Shown here one piece after another: positions 45,791 to 54,877 of a stretch of 64,000 nucleotides of DNA. The position numbers and the translations under genes were made by a program. The notes beneath the pieces were generated by a model that searched no databases, was not told the DNA's origin, and saw only the letters and a program-made list of their open reading frames with translations. The stretch spans positions 1 through 64,000 of the IMG/VR virus record IMGVR_UViG_3300032236_001514. One strand, 5' to 3'. Positions within the stretch are counted from its first letter, which is position 1. The number at the start of each line of letters is the position of its first letter. The stretch comes from a virus.

Positions 45791-47989
45791 ATGGCAACAA
45801 GAACAATCACATCTCCCGGTGTACAAATTAATGAAGTAGATCTCAGTGTAATTGCAAGACCATCTGGCGCAACAAATGTTTTCGTTACAGGTTTTGCTGC
45901 ACAAGGACCAACTGATGAAATTATCAATGTAGGAAGTATTTCAGAATACGAAAGTGTTTTTGGAACTCCTACAAATGCAGCAGAAAGATATCTCTATCAC
46001 TCTGCTCGTCAGGTTCTAACTCAGTCACCAGCTAATCTCTTAGTAACCAGAATGCCATATGGATCTGGTTCAGGTGAAGGTTTTTCAAATCAGTATAGTG
46101 CATTAGTTTATCCTATTTCAAGTGATTCTGCCAAGTATGAGGATTCCACAAATTTCCAAGTATTAGAACCTTATTCAGTTCTTTTAACCGATGAACAATA
46201 TCAGAACATTGTAGAAAACAATGTAGTATGGGCTGATGGATACACAGATGGTACTATCTACATCGCTGATGATATCAAGTATGGTGGTATCGTAGTTCTT
46301 GATTCTGCTAAGACTTCAGTAAACAACCTTTATGAGGGATATTATGTTGCATTAGCCGACAATTCAAACAACAATCCTGCAACTGACTTTGATGCAATCC
46401 AAGGTGCAAAGGCTGCATATACAATCGATGATGGTACACATCAATACTTCACAACTATTCCTGATGCTCGTCTAAACTTCAGCTTAATACAGGCTTACTC
46501 AGCAACAGGTACAAGCGTATCACAGACAATCGAACAATTCCCAAGAGATTATGATTTTGGAACTCCTTTCTATAATGATTGCTTAACCTTAATGGTATTT
46601 AAGCTTCGTACTTCTATCTATGCCCAAGACACAGTTGTTCTTGATGCAGTAGTAACAGAAGGACACACTGGTTCACTCTACGGTCTCCGTACACAGAACA
46701 ATAAGAACGGTGGAGCACCTATTTCATTCTTCTTGGATAATGTTACTAATCAGTCATCTTCAAATATCAAGGTTATAACAAATCCTTATATTTCAAATAC
46801 TGGAAATTGGTTAACACCAGAAGGTATACCAGCCAAGACAGTAAGATTGGCTTCAGAAACAAAGAATATGTTCTCACAGGGCGTATATATTTCTGATACA
46901 AATACAGTAGCAGGTGATGTTGGTAACGTACCTCTCAAGCTCCAGAGAATTCTCAGTAACATCGACAATCTTGATTTAGAGCTTGATGTAACAGCAGAAG
47001 CTGGTCTAGGAACAATCTGGACAAGTGCCAAGGCAAGATGGTGTGATCCTAACTATGGAAATAGTAACTACATGGAGCCTAAAATCTTTGATGAGAATTA
47101 TAACGTAAATATCTCTGTTCTTAAGACTCAGACAAATGATCCAGTTGGTGGTGTTGCCTCTGACTATCAGGATATTGCTGGACAATTCCTAGCCTTTGCT
47201 GATAATACAAGAAAGGATCATGTTTTTATTGCTGATCCTCTCAGAAATATCTTCGTACAAGGTTCAAACACAAAGGTAGCCAAGAATGCTGGATTCGTAT
47301 TCTCATCTGATGTATATTGGCCCTTAAAGAACCTTTATGCTGGTAGTATTTCAAGCTATGCAACAGTATATGGTAACTGGCTCAAGACAAATGATGCAGC
47401 TTCTAACAAGCAAGTATGGGTTCCTGCTTCTGGTTGGGTTGCAGCAACATTTGCTACAGTATCTCAGAATAGCTATCCTTGGATTGCACCAGCAGGTTTC
47501 AGTCGTGGAGCACTCACAAACGTAACTGACGTAGGTATTAGTCCAACTCAGAAACAGCGTGATCTTCTCTACAGAATCAATGTAAACCCAATTGCATTCT
47601 TCCCCGGTGATGGTTATGTAATCTTCGGACAGAAGACACTCTACACCAAGCCATCAGCATTCGACAGAATCAATGTAAGAAGACTCTTCCTCACATTAGA
47701 AAAGACAACAAAGAATGTCTTAAAGTTCTATGTGTTCGAGCCTAATACATTCACAACAAGAACTCGTTTAGCTAACGCACTCAAGCCAACATTCGATCAG
47801 GCTAAGACTTATGAAGGTCTTTATGACTACAAGATCGTATGTGACGAGAGAAACAATACACCTGATGTCATTGACAACAATGAGTTAAGAGTTTCAATCT
47901 ATATTCAACCAGTAAGAACTGCTGAATTTATATTGTGTGACTTCATCGCAACACGCACTGGAGTTAACTTTAATGAACTGATTGGCTAA
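45791..47989 (+). CDS. Contractile tail sheath protein
   Basis: 732 residues. The N-terminus TITSPGVQINEVDLSVIARPSGATNVFVTGFAAQGPTDE and SEYESVFGTP are typical of T4 gp18-type sheaths. The C-terminal DINVRRLFLTLEKTTKN-like segment, then NNTPDVIDNNELRVSIYIQPVRTAEFILCDFIATRTGV, is the conserved sheath handshake/core domain. Longer than T4 gp18 (659), so an extra surface domain is likely in the middle. Codons are strongly biased, consistent with abundant expression. It contracts around the tube on infection. Confidence 0.95.
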   Translation: MATRTITSPGVQINEVDLSVIARPSGATNVFVTGFAAQGPTDEIINVGSISEYESVFGTPTNAAERYLYHSARQVLTQSPANLLVTRMPYGSGSGEGFSNQYSALVYPISSDSAKYEDSTNFQVLEPYSVLLTDEQYQNIVENNVVWADGYTDGTIYIADDIKYGGIVVLDSAKTSVNNLYEGYYVALADNSNNNPATDFDAIQGAKAAYTIDDGTHQYFTTIPDARLNFSLIQAYSATGTSVSQTIEQFPRDYDFGTPFYNDCLTLMVFKLRTSIYAQDTVVLDAVVTEGHTGSLYGLRTQNNKNGGAPISFFLDNVTNQSSSNIKVITNPYISNTGNWLTPEGIPAKTVRLASETKNMFSQGVYISDTNTVAGDVGNVPLKLQRILSNIDNLDLELDVTAEAGLGTIWTSAKARWCDPNYGNSNYMEPKIFDENYNVNISVLKTQTNDPVGGVASDYQDIAGQFLAFADNTRKDHVFIADPLRNIFVQGSNTKVAKNAGFVFSSDVYWPLKNLYAGSISSYATVYGNWLKTNDAASNKQVWVPASGWVAATFATVSQNSYPWIAPAGFSRGALTNVTDVGISPTQKQRDLLYRINVNPIAFFPGDGYVIFGQKTLYTKPSAFDRINVRRLFLTLEKTTKNVLKFYVFEPNTFTTRTRLANALKPTFDQAKTYEGLYDYKIVCDERNNTPDVIDNNELRVSIYIQPVRTAEFILCDFIATRTGVNFNELIG

Positions 47990-47999
47990 TACTATAGGA

Positions 48000-48005
48000 T
48001 AAATA
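48000..48005 (+). promoter_or_regulatory. T4-late-like box TAAATA before the tube gene
   Basis: GGATAAATATTT, 10 nt before the ATG at 48016. Confidence 0.55.
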
Positions 48006-48015
48006 TTTAAAACAT

Positions 48016-48576
48016 ATGGGAAACTTATTCGCAAACCAAGACATTGATGCATTCTTCCAGACTGCAATTAACAGAGACTTTGCTCGTCAAAATCTCTTCC
48101 GTGTACTCTACATAAACTCAGGTGCAACAAACATCGTATTCGATCAGAACGACTTGGTTTATGTAACATCAACCTCTCTCCCACAGAGAGCTATCACAAA
48201 CATTTCAGTTCCTTTCATGGGTCTGAAGTTCAATGTTCCCGGTACAGCTAATTATCCCGGTAGTGAATCATGGAATGTTACATTCCGTATGCCACAGGAT
48301 CTTGGAATTCGTCAAAAGCTCGAACTCTGGACTCGTGGTACATTCGATGATGCTACAAGTACAGGTGCTTATGAAGTCAAGGATCTTGGTGGAGTAGGAT
48401 TAGCTCTTATGGGCAAAGGTGGACAGGTTCTTAGAGTTTATAACCTTGTTGGTGCATATTGTACAAACGTTGGACAATATACACTTAACAGCACAACCGC
48501 TGGTGAAATCGTAGAGCTACAAGCAACAATCGCTTACCAATTCTGGATTCAGCCAGAAGCTTCTCCAATAGGATAA
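48016..48576 (+). CDS. Tail tube protein (T4 gp19-like)
   Basis: 186 residues, directly after the sheath. DAFFQTAINRDFARQNLFRVLYI, TSTSLPQRAITNISVPFMGLKFNVPGT and WNVTFRMPQDLGIRQKLELW are the gp19-type tube blocks. Codon bias as strong as in the sheath gene. It forms the inner hexameric tube that conducts the DNA. Confidence 0.93.
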   Translation: MGNLFANQDIDAFFQTAINRDFARQNLFRVLYINSGATNIVFDQNDLVYVTSTSLPQRAITNISVPFMGLKFNVPGTANYPGSESWNVTFRMPQDLGIRQKLELWTRGTFDDATSTGAYEVKDLGGVGLALMGKGGQVLRVYNLVGAYCTNVGQYTLNSTTAGEIVELQATIAYQFWIQPEASPIG

Positions 48577-48598
48577 CTTATCTAAATAACCGTAGGGA

Positions 48599-48604
48599 TA
48601 AGTA
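48599..48604 (+). promoter_or_regulatory. T4-late-like box TAAGTA
   Basis: GGGATAAGTATTC, 6 nt before the ATG at 48611. Confidence 0.5.
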
Positions 48605-48610
48605 TTCTAA

Positions 48611-49564
48611 ATGGCTACTAGTCCCTACCGTTATTATTTAGATGTAATAAGCAATTGGCCCACAGCCATTGCACCTGAGAGTCAGTGGTTTATAAACTTT
48701 GATCTTCCTACTGTAGGAGCATTAAAAAATATTTCTAATATACAGAAATATGATAGCGGAAGTGGTTCTGATACTGTTTGGAATATACCACAAACTACTG
48801 TTAATAAATTAATCAGTAAAGAAAATCAATTTGCTACTGATAATCTCATTGGTTGTGTATTTGCTAGAGAAGTAACAGTACCGGGTGAAACTATTGATGC
48901 AGGTAATGTTGGTTTAGATTACGGTGGTTATCAAGCACCAGCTACCTCAAATGGTAGAAACAAGTACGGAAAGCTCCATGTTGTTTTTAGCGAAACCAAT
49001 AGTTCATTCTTAGATTTTGTAATAAGACCTTGGATTATTTTAGTAGGTTATTATGGGCTGTTAGCAAGAGGTGAAAAGTCTCCTAAGAAAGTAAAATGTA
49101 ATTATGCTGATGTTGTATACATAGCTAAAACTGGACCTTATAGCCCCTCTATACAAAGAAAAATAATAAGATATTTTAATATAGCTCCTGTTTCTATAGG
49201 TTCTATATCCAATACATATGCAAGTGAAGGTATGCAATACAAAGGAGTAGACTTTGTGTATGATTACTATAGTGTATTAGATCCTTCAAGCGGATCAAGC
49301 GGAACATTAAATCCAGCATTAAACGAAACAAAAACTAATAATCCAAATTCTACTGTAAAGGTAGCTCCTATAAAACAACCAAATCCTGTTCAGTACCAAA
49401 ATCCTAATATTACAAATCCATTAGAGTATAGTCAACCATTTAAGTTACCTACTGTTAATCTTGCAAGTAGTTCAGTTACTCCACAAGGGGATATATACAT
49501 TAACCAAATTTCTGGATCTATACCATCTAATAATGCTTTCAATACTATAAATTTAAACAAGTAA
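48611..49564 (+). CDS. Tail-tube-related baseplate protein (gp48/gp54-like candidate)
   Basis: 317 residues. N-terminal 230 residues look like a tube-fold domain (QWFINFDLPTVGALKNIS, FAREVTVPGETIDAG, APVSIGSISNTYASEGMQYKGVDFVYDYY), followed by an N/P/T-rich, probably flexible C-terminus. This fits a tube-initiator or tail-terminator protein between tube and hub genes. Which T4 counterpart it matches is not certain. Confidence 0.72.
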   Translation: MATSPYRYYLDVISNWPTAIAPESQWFINFDLPTVGALKNISNIQKYDSGSGSDTVWNIPQTTVNKLISKENQFATDNLIGCVFAREVTVPGETIDAGNVGLDYGGYQAPATSNGRNKYGKLHVVFSETNSSFLDFVIRPWIILVGYYGLLARGEKSPKKVKCNYADVVYIAKTGPYSPSIQRKIIRYFNIAPVSIGSISNTYASEGMQYKGVDFVYDYYSVLDPSSGSSGTLNPALNETKTNNPNSTVKVAPIKQPNPVQYQNPNITNPLEYSQPFKLPTVNLASSSVTPQGDIYINQISGSIPSNNAFNTINLNK

Positions 49565-49567
49565 GGT

Positions 49568-49573
49568 TAAATA
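49568..49573 (+). promoter_or_regulatory. T4-late-like box TAAATA
   Basis: TTAAATAGGATAG, 6 nt before the ATG at 49580. Confidence 0.45.
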
Positions 49574-49579
49574 GGATAG

Positions 49580-50539
49580 ATGGAGTATTACATATATTCA
49601 GTTGAATTGCCGTTTTCTGGTGTAGAGCTTTTTTACAGAGAACTTAATACGAAGGAACAATTAATATTAGCAAAGTCTAATACCTTTCTCCCTTCTGGAG
49701 AAGAATTTGATTCTGATTATGCTAGAGTATTACAGAATGTAATATCAAATTGTGTAGAAAACAAAGAAGATTTTTACAGATTAAATATAATTGATTATAT
49801 TTTATTTTTAACAAAATTAAGAATAGTAACATTAAGAGCAAATTTAGATGTTCATTTTGAAAACAAATCTAATCCTTCTGACCTTAAATCAAAAATAACA
49901 TTAGATCTTAATACATTCATGAAGCTTCTTTATGAAGCTGCTTCAGAAGCACTAGATAATGATGAATTAGATTCTGGTAAAATAAAGATAAAATTAGGTT
50001 GGCCCAATATAAGATCAGAAAATATTTTTCTTTCTAAAAGTAATGAAGAAGGTGTTGAAAAAATATTAACAACTCTTCCTGAATATATAAAAACAATTTA
50101 TATATCAGATGATAATATCATTAATTTAGATTATTTTAACACAAAAGAAAAGAAAGAAATATACGAAAGAATGCCTGTATCTCTGAGAACAAATATACAA
50201 ATAAAGGTATTAAATTATATTAAAATATTAGCATCAAAAAATTTATTTAATATACCTAAAATGGAGTATTTTAAGCTTAATTTTTATAATAAATCATATT
50301 TAGATTTAGTTAGATTGTTCTTTTCAGGAGAACTAAAATCTATATACAATGACTATTACATATTAGCATCCAAAAATATAAATCCAGAATATGTAGATAA
50401 TATGCCTATAACAGATAGAAAAGTATTTTGTTCCTTTATAGATGAAGAAATAAAAGCTAAATCTGCTAATGGTACTAATATACCTACAACAGGAGATTCT
50501 ACTCAATTACAGGATTTAATAGATGAATTTGAGGGATAG
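49580..50539 (+). CDS. Baseplate hub / assembly protein candidate
   Basis: 319 residues. The opening VELPFSGVELFYRELNTKEQLILAKSNTF and LNIIDYILFLTKLRIVTL resemble the T4-like hub-assembly families (gp26/gp51 area), which share the tail-assembly-chaperone-like 'lxxkeql' start. Rich in I, L and K, probably helical. Located between tube and tape-measure genes. Assigned mainly by context. Confidence 0.65.
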   Translation: MEYYIYSVELPFSGVELFYRELNTKEQLILAKSNTFLPSGEEFDSDYARVLQNVISNCVENKEDFYRLNIIDYILFLTKLRIVTLRANLDVHFENKSNPSDLKSKITLDLNTFMKLLYEAASEALDNDELDSGKIKIKLGWPNIRSENIFLSKSNEEGVEKILTTLPEYIKTIYISDDNIINLDYFNTKEKKEIYERMPVSLRTNIQIKVLNYIKILASKNLFNIPKMEYFKLNFYNKSYLDLVRLFFSGELKSIYNDYYILASKNINPEYVDNMPITDRKVFCSFIDEEIKAKSANGTNIPTTGDSTQLQDLIDEFEG

Positions 50540-50549
50540 GTGAGTAATT

Positions 50550-51365
50550 ATGTTTATGTCAGAAGAAACTAAAAATATAAGCTTCAATGATGCTTTAAAC
50601 ATGCTTGATTCCGTTTCTAAGGAATCTTTCTTAACCGATGCTTGGATTCCTTCTCTTAATAGATCCGTAAAAATTAAAGAGATAACAGCCAAACAACAAA
50701 AAACTATTCTAGAGTCTGCAATTGATTCGGCTGTATCTAAATCTACCTTTGGTAAAGTGTTTTTTAATATTATTACAGCTAATTGCTTAGAAGAAAAAAG
50801 TGTTGTAGAAAATCTAACAATAGCCGACAAAGCTTCTATTGCTTTTGCAATGAGAGCACAAATTTCAAATACCGTAAAAGTTGTATTCAAAGAAGAACCA
50901 AAAATAGAAAATAAAATATCTCTTGATAGTATTTTAACAAAGTTTTCTGAATATGTACACCCAACAAGTGAATTTTTAGAGATTTCTAAGAATGGAGTAA
51001 ACATTAGTACAGAAATATCTCTTCCAACAATTTCTGAAGAATTTAAATTCGATTCTTTCTTATATGGTAAGAAAGCAAAAGAAGATCAGGTAGAAGAAGT
51101 AAAAGATATCATCACTAGTGCCTTTTTAGGAGAAGCTGCAAAATATATAAAGGAAATAACGATTGATGGAACTTCTTTAGGTTATTCGAATTTAGGAATA
51201 TCTCAAAAATTAATGTTCGTAGAAAAACTTTCTGCTACTCTTGTACAAAGAATATTAGAAAAAATAATTGGTTGGAAGTCTAATTTAGATAAAATCTACA
51301 CTGTAAGTCATGAAGGTCTTGATAAGACCATTGAAATAGATAATCTTCTTTTTTTAAGTAATTGA
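50550..51365 (+). CDS. Baseplate hub subunit candidate (gp26-like)
   Basis: 271 residues. TDAWIPSLNRSVKIKEITAKQQKTILESAI is the hallmark opening of T4-like gp26-type hub proteins in cyanomyoviruses. Soluble alpha/beta. M at 50556 (MSEETKN) is an alternative start. Adjacent to the tape-measure candidate, which hub proteins surround. Confidence 0.7.
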   Translation: MFMSEETKNISFNDALNMLDSVSKESFLTDAWIPSLNRSVKIKEITAKQQKTILESAIDSAVSKSTFGKVFFNIITANCLEEKSVVENLTIADKASIAFAMRAQISNTVKVVFKEEPKIENKISLDSILTKFSEYVHPTSEFLEISKNGVNISTEISLPTISEEFKFDSFLYGKKAKEDQVEEVKDIITSAFLGEAAKYIKEITIDGTSLGYSNLGISQKLMFVEKLSATLVQRILEKIIGWKSNLDKIYTVSHEGLDKTIEIDNLLFLSN

Positions 51366-51386
51366 TCTAATAATATCCATATAGAT

Positions 51387-51392
51387 TAAGTA
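51387..51392 (+). promoter_or_regulatory. T4-late-like box TAAGTA
   Basis: GATTAAGTATTTC, 7 nt before the ATG at 51400. Confidence 0.5.
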
Positions 51393-51399
51393 TTTCTAT

Positions 51400-53463
51400 A
51401 TGGAATTAAATGAACTTCAGCAAAGACTCTTAGAGAAATTAGAGAGTATAAGCACTGATGATATTTTAAGGGCTATCTTCTCTATAGAAGGTCAGCCTTC
51501 ATATGCTTCCGTAAATAAGATACAGCAACTCAGAGAATCTATTTTAGGTAGTGCTGAACATATTGCCGAAGAAGTTTCTAAAAAGGCTAATAGCACAGAT
51601 ATAGTATTCGATGCTTTAGGACTACCAAAAGACAATTCCAATGCAAAGGCACTTGATTTAATTCGCCAAGATACTTGGCAGCAAATATCCGAAGTTAATA
51701 AGAAAATTAGAGAAAAATATAATTTCTCAGATGAGGCTTTAAAGCACATGGCAGATCCCTTTGCTTTAAATGAAACAAGAGAAAATTCAAGAAAAGCATT
51801 AAATCAAAGATTTTTAGAAATAAAAGATAAACTGGAAAGCGTTGATTTGAGTATAGTTCCTTTTGAACTTTTAAACCAACCTAAATTAACAGATAGAGAA
51901 AATAAATTCTTAAAAGACAAAGAATCAGAATCTTTAGCTTCTACTCCTAAATTCTACGAACCAGAAGAAAAAGCTGTAACATTAAACCAAAAACAATTTT
52001 CTGATATAATAAATGCAATTAATTTAAGTAGCGAAACACAAAAAAATTTACTAGATAAGCTATTAAAAAATGTAGATAGACAAAATGAACTATTGAAAGA
52101 TTCACAAAAACCATCTTCAAAAGAAAATAGTCTAATAGATGAAATTTTAAAAGGCGTAGGTGAATATGCCATTTTAAGAACAATTCTAAAGAGTGGTATG
52201 TTTAGATTTTTAGGTAAGCTTACAAAACTTGGTAGTATCATAGGAGTTGCTGCGGTAGCATGGGCTTCATTGGCAAAACCCATATCACATATTGTAGATG
52301 GAATGTTTGGTACTAAGACAGAATTAATCGTAGATAGAATTAATAAAAATATTGGATTAGACACTAAAGAAAGTATTATGAAATTAGTTGCTGGTACTAT
52401 GGGTGTGCTTTTAGCTAAAAATACACTTGGTCTTTTATGGTCTTCAGTAACAAAAAAAGGTAGAAGAGAAATAGTTAGTGAAGGAGCTAAAAGCTTGGCA
52501 AAAACAACTCCTAGATGGAAGAGTATATTAGGATTGAAATCCGCTAAAGAAGCAGCTATAGTTGAAGAAGCAGCAGAAAAAACAGCAAAAGCAACTAAAG
52601 CTACTGGTGCTGTTGGGGAGACTGCTATTAAAACAGGAAAGGCTGGCGGATTGTTATCGAAAATAACAAGTAAAACAGGATTAAGCACATTAAGAGGAGT
52701 AACTGGAAGACTAGTAGGATCTAGTATACCAATTGTTGGTGCTCTTATGTCACTAGGTATTGCTGCTGTTGATTGGCAAAAAGGAGATACATTAGGAGCT
52801 ACATTAAATTTAATAGGTGCATTATCTAATGTATTATATCTATTAGGACCAGAAATGGCTCCTATAGTTTCTGCAATAGAGTTTGGTATGACTGCCTTGG
52901 ACATAGCTATGGATTTTGCTTCTGGTGGAGACGTAGAGAAAAAAAACTCTATGATTCCAAATTTTTTCAAAGGACTTTTAGGTATAAAAACAAAAAAGCC
53001 ATCTATAACAGAAAAACCACCAATAAAAGAAAAAGAACTTACTTCAGAAGAAAACATTCAAAAAGCTTCTGTTATATCTTCACAACAAACCGAAGAAGTT
53101 ATTGAAATGGGACCAGAAGGATCTAGAGTTATCACCAGACCTAAACTAATAAATCCAGAGAATGAAAAAAATTATAGGATTTTAAAACCAATATCAGAAC
53201 CTACTTCTCCTACTGTAAGGGATATAGCTTCTGTTCCACAACCTACTTTCTCTAGTACAGTTTCTTTAGATAATCAATCATTAGAAAAATTATCTTCTAT
53301 GCTATCTAAAATGACTCCATCACCTGTAACTTCTGTAAATATTGGAGGTGGTGGAGGTGAATCACAAGTAGCATTAAGTAGTGAAAGAGATGGTATCTAT
53401 GAAGGAAGAAGAAGAAGAAAACCTCTTCATATCTGGGATACAACTAATCCTTCTACCTATTAA
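51400..53463 (+). CDS. Tape measure / hub protein candidate (gp29-like)
   Basis: 687 residues. N-terminal 250 residues helical and charged. Hydrophobic segments follow near 270-300 (FLGKLTKLGSIIGVAAVAWASLA) and 440-510 (SSIPIVGALMSLGIAAVDW, LGATLNLIGALSNVLYLLG, SAIEFGMTALDIAMDF), then a flexible P/S/E-rich C-terminus ending in a Gly run and RRRRK. Helical body with membrane-active segments is usual for tape measures, which set tail length and may enter the inner membrane. At about 0.15 nm per residue it would give a T4-sized tail. Confidence 0.75.
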   Translation: MELNELQQRLLEKLESISTDDILRAIFSIEGQPSYASVNKIQQLRESILGSAEHIAEEVSKKANSTDIVFDALGLPKDNSNAKALDLIRQDTWQQISEVNKKIREKYNFSDEALKHMADPFALNETRENSRKALNQRFLEIKDKLESVDLSIVPFELLNQPKLTDRENKFLKDKESESLASTPKFYEPEEKAVTLNQKQFSDIINAINLSSETQKNLLDKLLKNVDRQNELLKDSQKPSSKENSLIDEILKGVGEYAILRTILKSGMFRFLGKLTKLGSIIGVAAVAWASLAKPISHIVDGMFGTKTELIVDRINKNIGLDTKESIMKLVAGTMGVLLAKNTLGLLWSSVTKKGRREIVSEGAKSLAKTTPRWKSILGLKSAKEAAIVEEAAEKTAKATKATGAVGETAIKTGKAGGLLSKITSKTGLSTLRGVTGRLVGSSIPIVGALMSLGIAAVDWQKGDTLGATLNLIGALSNVLYLLGPEMAPIVSAIEFGMTALDIAMDFASGGDVEKKNSMIPNFFKGLLGIKTKKPSITEKPPIKEKELTSEENIQKASVISSQQTEEVIEMGPEGSRVITRPKLINPENEKNYRILKPISEPTSPTVRDIASVPQPTFSSTVSLDNQSLEKLSSMLSKMTPSPVTSVNIGGGGGESQVALSSERDGIYEGRRRRKPLHIWDTTNPSTY

Positions 53464-53466
53464 TAT

Positions 53467-54480
53467 ATGAACGGAAAAACTACATCACTTTATAAAATAG
53501 AACCTAAAACAGAAACTGCTGCTTTTGGTGTTAATTTCTATTACCCAAAAATAACACCAGCAGGTGATTCTGGATTCGGTGGTAATATTGATATTTTAAA
53601 TAAATTTAGATGGAAAGCTAGTGATGGATTAAGTGATGAAGTTCCTTATGTAATATTAATGGAATATGAACTCCCTTATGGATTGTGGACTTCTAGATTA
53701 ACTAATATACTTGATTCGATAAAATCTTCTTTATTCAGTGGTGAGTCTGATCCTTATATAAAATTATACACAGGAACAGCCACAGGATTTTCGTATGTTC
53801 TGCCATATCTATTAAAAAATGGAGATAGTGTAAGAGGAAATGGTGTAAAAAATGCATGGAAGGAAGTTGATATAACACAATCAATAGGAAAAGTTCCTTT
53901 AGTAGGTAGAGATTTAGCTGGTATAGGTAAGAGTATTTCAGATACTTTGCAAGTAGTGGGAGAAACCTTTTCACCCGGCTATGGTGCTGAAAAAATAATG
54001 AATTATTCCAGTACTGAAAGAAAATCTATAACAATAACATTTCCTTTGTACAATACTGTTGATGAAGGAGAAGCTATTAATAATTTTGATTTTGTAAATC
54101 TTTTTGCTTTGCAAAATTTAAAAACAAGAACTAGTTGGCTTACCTTTGTTCCTCCTAAATTATATGTAGTAGAAGGAGTGGGTCTTGGTGGAATATATAT
54201 GCCAGCATGTTATGTCTCTAATTATGATTTCAAAGCAATAGGAACAACAAGATATGTAAAAGCATATGGTAATAGTGGAAAAGATTATTTAATTCCAGAA
54301 GCGTATAAAGTATCTATAACACTAACAGAACTTGTTCCTGAAAGTAGTAACATAATGTGGGGAGCATTAGGAGGTCCAAAGGTTCAAATAATAAATAGTC
54401 CTGCTTCTGTAGAACAAACAAGAGCTACTATAAGTGTGAGAGAAAATAATATCATACAGCCGGGTAATTTAGTTGCTTAA
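53467..54480 (+). CDS. Baseplate tube-cap protein (gp48/gp54-like)
   Basis: 337 residues. YILMEYELPYGL, ERKSITITFPLYNTVDEGEAINNFDFVNLFALQN, and PEAYKVSITLTELVPESSNIMWGA at the C-terminus form the tube-like fold of T4-type gp48/gp54 cap proteins that sit between hub and tube. The middle includes a small hydrophobic segment (VGRDLAGIGKSISDTLQVVG). Follows the tape-measure candidate by 3 nt. Confidence 0.72.
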   Translation: MNGKTTSLYKIEPKTETAAFGVNFYYPKITPAGDSGFGGNIDILNKFRWKASDGLSDEVPYVILMEYELPYGLWTSRLTNILDSIKSSLFSGESDPYIKLYTGTATGFSYVLPYLLKNGDSVRGNGVKNAWKEVDITQSIGKVPLVGRDLAGIGKSISDTLQVVGETFSPGYGAEKIMNYSSTERKSITITFPLYNTVDEGEAINNFDFVNLFALQNLKTRTSWLTFVPPKLYVVEGVGLGGIYMPACYVSNYDFKAIGTTRYVKAYGNSGKDYLIPEAYKVSITLTELVPESSNIMWGALGGPKVQIINSPASVEQTRATISVRENNIIQPGNLVA

Positions 54481-54484
54481 TATT

Positions 54485-54841
54485 ATGAAACAAAGTGAAT
54501 ATCCAGATCTACCAGTAATTTCTTCATATAGATATGAAAATTTTTTTAATGTCTATACAGATGGAAATGATTTCAAATTTTACAATTTGTTAAGATCTAT
54601 TAACCTTTTTCCTGCTAATAATTCAGAAGTAGAAGATGTTTATAATACCACATTTAATGATACATGGCATTTAATATCATACAAGTATTATAATACTATA
54701 GATCTTTGGTGGTTAGTATGTGCATATAATGAAATACAAAATCCTGTAAAAATGCCTGAACCCGGTACTCAGATAAAACTATTAAAATCTAACTATGTTT
54801 CAGATATCATTTCTGAGTTAAACAAGCAGATTAAGCAATAG
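54485..54841 (+). CDS. Baseplate wedge protein (gp53-like)
   Basis: 118 residues from ATG 54485; a TTG-initiated longer form is not needed. RYENFFNVYTDG, FNDTWHLISYKYYNTIDLWWLVCAYNEIQNPVKMPEPGTQIKLL is the gp53 signature with its LysM-like end (D-x-W-x-x-I-S...Y-x-x-x-x-x-W-W-L-I...N-x-I-x-x-P). It joins wedges around the hub. Confidence 0.82.
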   Translation: MKQSEYPDLPVISSYRYENFFNVYTDGNDFKFYNLLRSINLFPANNSEVEDVYNTTFNDTWHLISYKYYNTIDLWWLVCAYNEIQNPVKMPEPGTQIKLLKSNYVSDIISELNKQIKQ

Positions 54842-54860
54842 ATAAAATTTGGTACATTCA

Positions 54861-54866
54861 TAAGTA
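54861..54866 (+). promoter_or_regulatory. T4-late-like box TAAGTA before the terminase
   Basis: CATAAGTACC, 11 nt before the ATG at 54878. Confidence 0.45.
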
Positions 54867-54877
54867 CCTATTAAACA

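Noticed and set aside
51954-53057. 367-codon minus-strand open frame opposite the tape-measure candidate
   Set aside because: It is antisense to a well-supported structural gene, and its composition (S, F, P, I) is typical of the reverse complement of an AT-rich coding sequence.
54473-54484. TTG starts for the genes at 54485, 58392 and 62346
   Set aside because: Each has an in-frame ATG a few codons later that fits spacing and homology better.
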